Below are positions 62,320-64,000 of a DNA stretch of 64,000 nucleotides, one piece after another (the first letter of the stretch is position 1; every line of letters begins with the position of its first letter). Both the position numbers and the translations under genes were made by a program. This stretch comes from Hyphomicrobiales bacterium (GTDB lineage Bacteria; Pseudomonadota; Alphaproteobacteria; Rhizobiales; Rhizobiaceae). The notes below the pieces were generated by a model. That model saw nothing but the letters and a program-made list of their open reading frames with translations. It was not told where the DNA came from and made no database searches. Where the stretch lies: contig JAKDNM010000002.1 in NCBI GenBank assembly GCA_030456445.1, positions 21,916 to 85,915 of the forward strand, given 5' to 3'.

Positions 62320-63052
62320 TCTCCGCCGGGCTCGCTGGTGCCGGACGGCGTGTCGTCCACTCCGGCCCGGCCGAAGGCCGGCACCATTGCCGACACCGTG
62401 AACTTCGCTGGCTCCTTTCGAAGCCAACCCCTCGCGAGGCCGGCCCGTTGCGGCCCCCGGCAATTCTCAGGAACATTCTGTCCTTCCGTCGCGCCAAGGG
62501 CAGGACGGTTGCGGATCAGGCAGCACGTATCCGGATGCCGCGCTTGACGGGGAGATCCGCCGTTGCGGGAAGCCAATCGGCACCTGCCGGACGCGACTGC
62601 GAATCCGGACGCATGATGGAGCGCGCGTGCGGCAGCGAACCTGCGCGCTGGCTGTCGGGATCGGGAGGGTGATTGAGAGGCAGATCCGCGGCCGGGCCAA
62701 CGCTTGACCGCGACCGCCGCGCCTGGTGTGGTGGATCTGCGATGGTGGCCTGGGGTTCGTCGCCTGCGCTCACATCCGGACCATTCCCGTGTCATGTCGC
62801 CTTTGTAGTGGACCGCCTGCCTTTGCGGTCAACCCCCGTTGGGGGTACACTCGGCAAAAATTCTGGAAAATTCGATTTCGGTCTTTTGTTTGCGGGCCGG
62901 ACTTTCCTTCCCACAAGCGGGTCCCGGGAAAGTGCGGCCCGTTGCTTCGGCAAATAGAATTTTCCAGAATTTGTGCCGAGTGACCGCAGCAGGACGGCCC
63001 TCTCCAGCGGCGCCATCGGGAATGGTCCCGATGCAACCGAAGGAGAAGTACC
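62320..63052. other. 733-nt intergenic region before DUF736
   Basis: No supported gene: open frames here are short and arginine/proline-rich on both strands. It contains the ACCCCC-GTT-GGGGGT hairpin (62832-62846) and the long inverted repeat at 62848-62982. Upstream half (62320-62800) is GC-rich with no structure that I can assign. Confidence 0.6.
62848..62982. repeat. Long inverted repeat (MITE-like or regulatory)
   Basis: CACTCGGCAAAAATTCTGG begins the left arm (62848-62873) and the right arm is 62957-62982; the 26-nt arms match with one mismatch. The interior holds a second imperfect inverted pair (GGGCCGGACTTTCC near 62905 and GGAAAGTGCGGCCC near 62927), so the 135 nt can fold into a single long hairpin. 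70 nt before the DUF736 start. Confidence 0.8.
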
Positions 63053-63376
63053 ATGGCCACCACGATCGCAAACCTCACCGCCAAGGCCGACGGCTCGATG
63101 GAAGGCGTGTTCGCCACGCTGCGGGTCAACGCCCCGATCACCCTGATCCCGAACAACAACAAGTCGCGCGAGGACGCCCCCGACTACCGCATCGTCAACA
63201 AGCGCACGGGCTTCGAGATCGGAGCTGGCTGGAACCGCATCTCCCAGCGTTCGGGCGAGGAATACCTCTCGGTCAAGCTGGAGGCCCCCGAGATCGGCGT
63301 GATCTTCGGCAACCTCGCGCCAGCCCCCGGCGGCGACGACAGCAAGAAGGTGATCCTGTGGAATAACCCGCAGTGA
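63053..63376 (+). CDS. DUF736 family protein
   Basis: 107 residues. The family core is clear: TIANLTAKADGSMEGVFATLRV, then PDYRIVNKRTGFEIGAGWNR and EYLSVKLEAPEIGVIFGNLA. DUF736 is a marker of alphaproteobacterial ICEs and plasmids and is a small beta-rich protein of unknown function. AAGGAGAAGTACC precedes the ATG. Full length. It follows a long inverted repeat that could control it. Confidence 0.92.
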   Translation: MATTIANLTAKADGSMEGVFATLRVNAPITLIPNNNKSREDAPDYRIVNKRTGFEIGAGWNRISQRSGEEYLSVKLEAPEIGVIFGNLAPAPGGDDSKKVILWNNPQ

Positions 63377-63440
63377 CCGCCGCGAGCCGGCCCCGCACGG
63401 GGCCGGCCTTCTTTCTTTTCCACACGATCAGGAGGCTTCC

Positions 63441-63764
63441 ATGAGCCGTTACACCATCACCGCCACCGTTCAGGGGCCGCTCCGACCCCGACGCCGTCAT
63501 CGGCTACGACCCGCCGCTGCGGACATTCTTCCTGCAGGCTTTTCCCGACGAGACCGGCGACGATCTCGCTCTATGGCTCGGCACGAGCGACCGTGAATAT
63601 GAAACGGTCGAGGCCTTGCGGCAGCTCTTGCCAGAGGTTTCGACTTCATGCCGCTGCCCGAAGACGTCGCGTTGCTGCTCGCAGACGATCTTGCAAAAGA
63701 GGCGGATCGGCCGGCGCATGACGGTCCGCTCGCCGCGTTGCTGCGACATCTTCGGTCGGAGTAG
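63441..63764 (+). pseudogene. Small backbone gene with two compensating frameshifts
   Basis: ATG at 63441 follows AGGAGG. The frame MSRYTITATVQ continues in a second frame as DPDAVIGYDPPLRTFFLQAF through TVEALRQLLPE, and in a third as FDFMPLPEDVALLLADDLAK to TAG 63764. The changes coincide with an extra G in GGGG near 63473 and a missing G near 63639. With both corrected a single protein of about 107 residues results. Either assembly errors or a decayed gene. It ends just before a strong terminator. Confidence 0.65.
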
Positions 63765-63777
63765 TCGCTTCGACCAT

Positions 63778-63820
63778 GAGGCCCGCGCCGGACGACAAGC
63801 CGGCACGGGCCTCTTTTTTT
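63778..63820 (+). terminator. Rho-independent terminator
   Basis: GAGGCCCGCGCCGG (63778-63791), loop ACGACAAG, CCGGCACGGGCCTC (63800-63813), then TTTTTTT (63814-63820). The stem has one internal mismatch region. It ends the DUF736 transcript; no supported gene follows to 64000. Confidence 0.9.
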
Positions 63821-64000
63821 GCCGGTCCTGACCGCCACTCTCGAATGTCATCAGACCCCACAGTTCCAAGGTAGCCTCTTCGCTTTCGACGATGATCCTT
63901 CGAGCGGGTGCCTCCAGGACCGGATCGGCCGGCTCTTGCGGCAAGCGAGGGGATGCCCCTCGGCACTCCCCGCCGGCTGGTCGCCGGATATGGTCGCGTC

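Noticed and set aside
63504..63966. Minus-strand frames at the right edge
   Set aside because: They run through the terminator and the frameshifted + strand gene; no family resemblance.

Overview
The window reads as accessory DNA of an alphaproteobacterium, most likely Hyphomicrobiales (Rhizobium/Mesorhizobium/Brucella relatives). The GC-rich composition, the DUF1403-ScpB pair, an RHE_PE00001-type fragment, a SyrB-like protein, and the string DUF1173, DUF932, ParB, DUF5983, DUF6878, PcfJ, DUF6915, DUF1419, strawberry-notch helicase, toprim primase, DUF2493 and DUF736 are the accessory backbone of rhizobial conjugative plasmids and ICEs. No relaxase, type IV secretion, integrase-att or replication-initiator gene is visible, so plasmid versus ICE cannot be settled here.

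Layout. 1-1.9 kb: DUF1403 and ScpB. 1.9-4.0 kb: a TauE/SafE permease behind the 3' remnant of an ABC ATPase, divergent from an HTH plus periplasmic-binding-fold regulator. 4.1-10.3 kb: two adjacent metalloid operons, arsR-arsC-arsC-acr3-arsH and arsR-FAD oxidoreductase-MFS transporter, each with a dyad at its regulator gene. 10.2-14.3 kb: decayed fragments (RHE_PE00001-like, ImuB C-terminus), a DUF433/PIN toxin-antitoxin pair and an unknown, probably frameshifted gene. 14.4-25.0 kb: a defence island with a CoiA-like nuclease plus TIGR02391 gene, a type I Mokosh-like pair (kinase-fold/SF1 helicase plus PLD nuclease), a UvrD-type helicase that lost its core, and an unknown gene. 25.3-26.6 kb: RES-type toxin-antitoxin pair.

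26.7-63.8 kb is backbone, mostly on the + strand, with short intergenic hairpins and purine-rich leaders. It is broken by two insertions. The first (about 40.376-47.4 kb) is a redox/hydrolase cargo block: flavodoxin, two aldo-keto reductases, LysR, cupin, CMD-family protein and two alpha/beta hydrolases. It cuts a backbone gene just after its start. The second (50,337-56,670) is a RIT-type element: three overlapping tyrosine recombinases with 186-bp terminal inverted repeats and, as cargo, an archaeo-eukaryotic primase-SF2 helicase protein of the TOTE class. It splits the methylase/strawberry-notch gene so that removing it restores one 1485-codon reading frame.

The most interesting points are the RIT-borne primase-helicase and its exact insertion, the 28-nt XerCD-like palindrome at only one end, the Mokosh island with a candidate nuclease/TIGR02391 partner operon, an amber codon in the PcfJ gene, and the long inverted repeat before DUF736.
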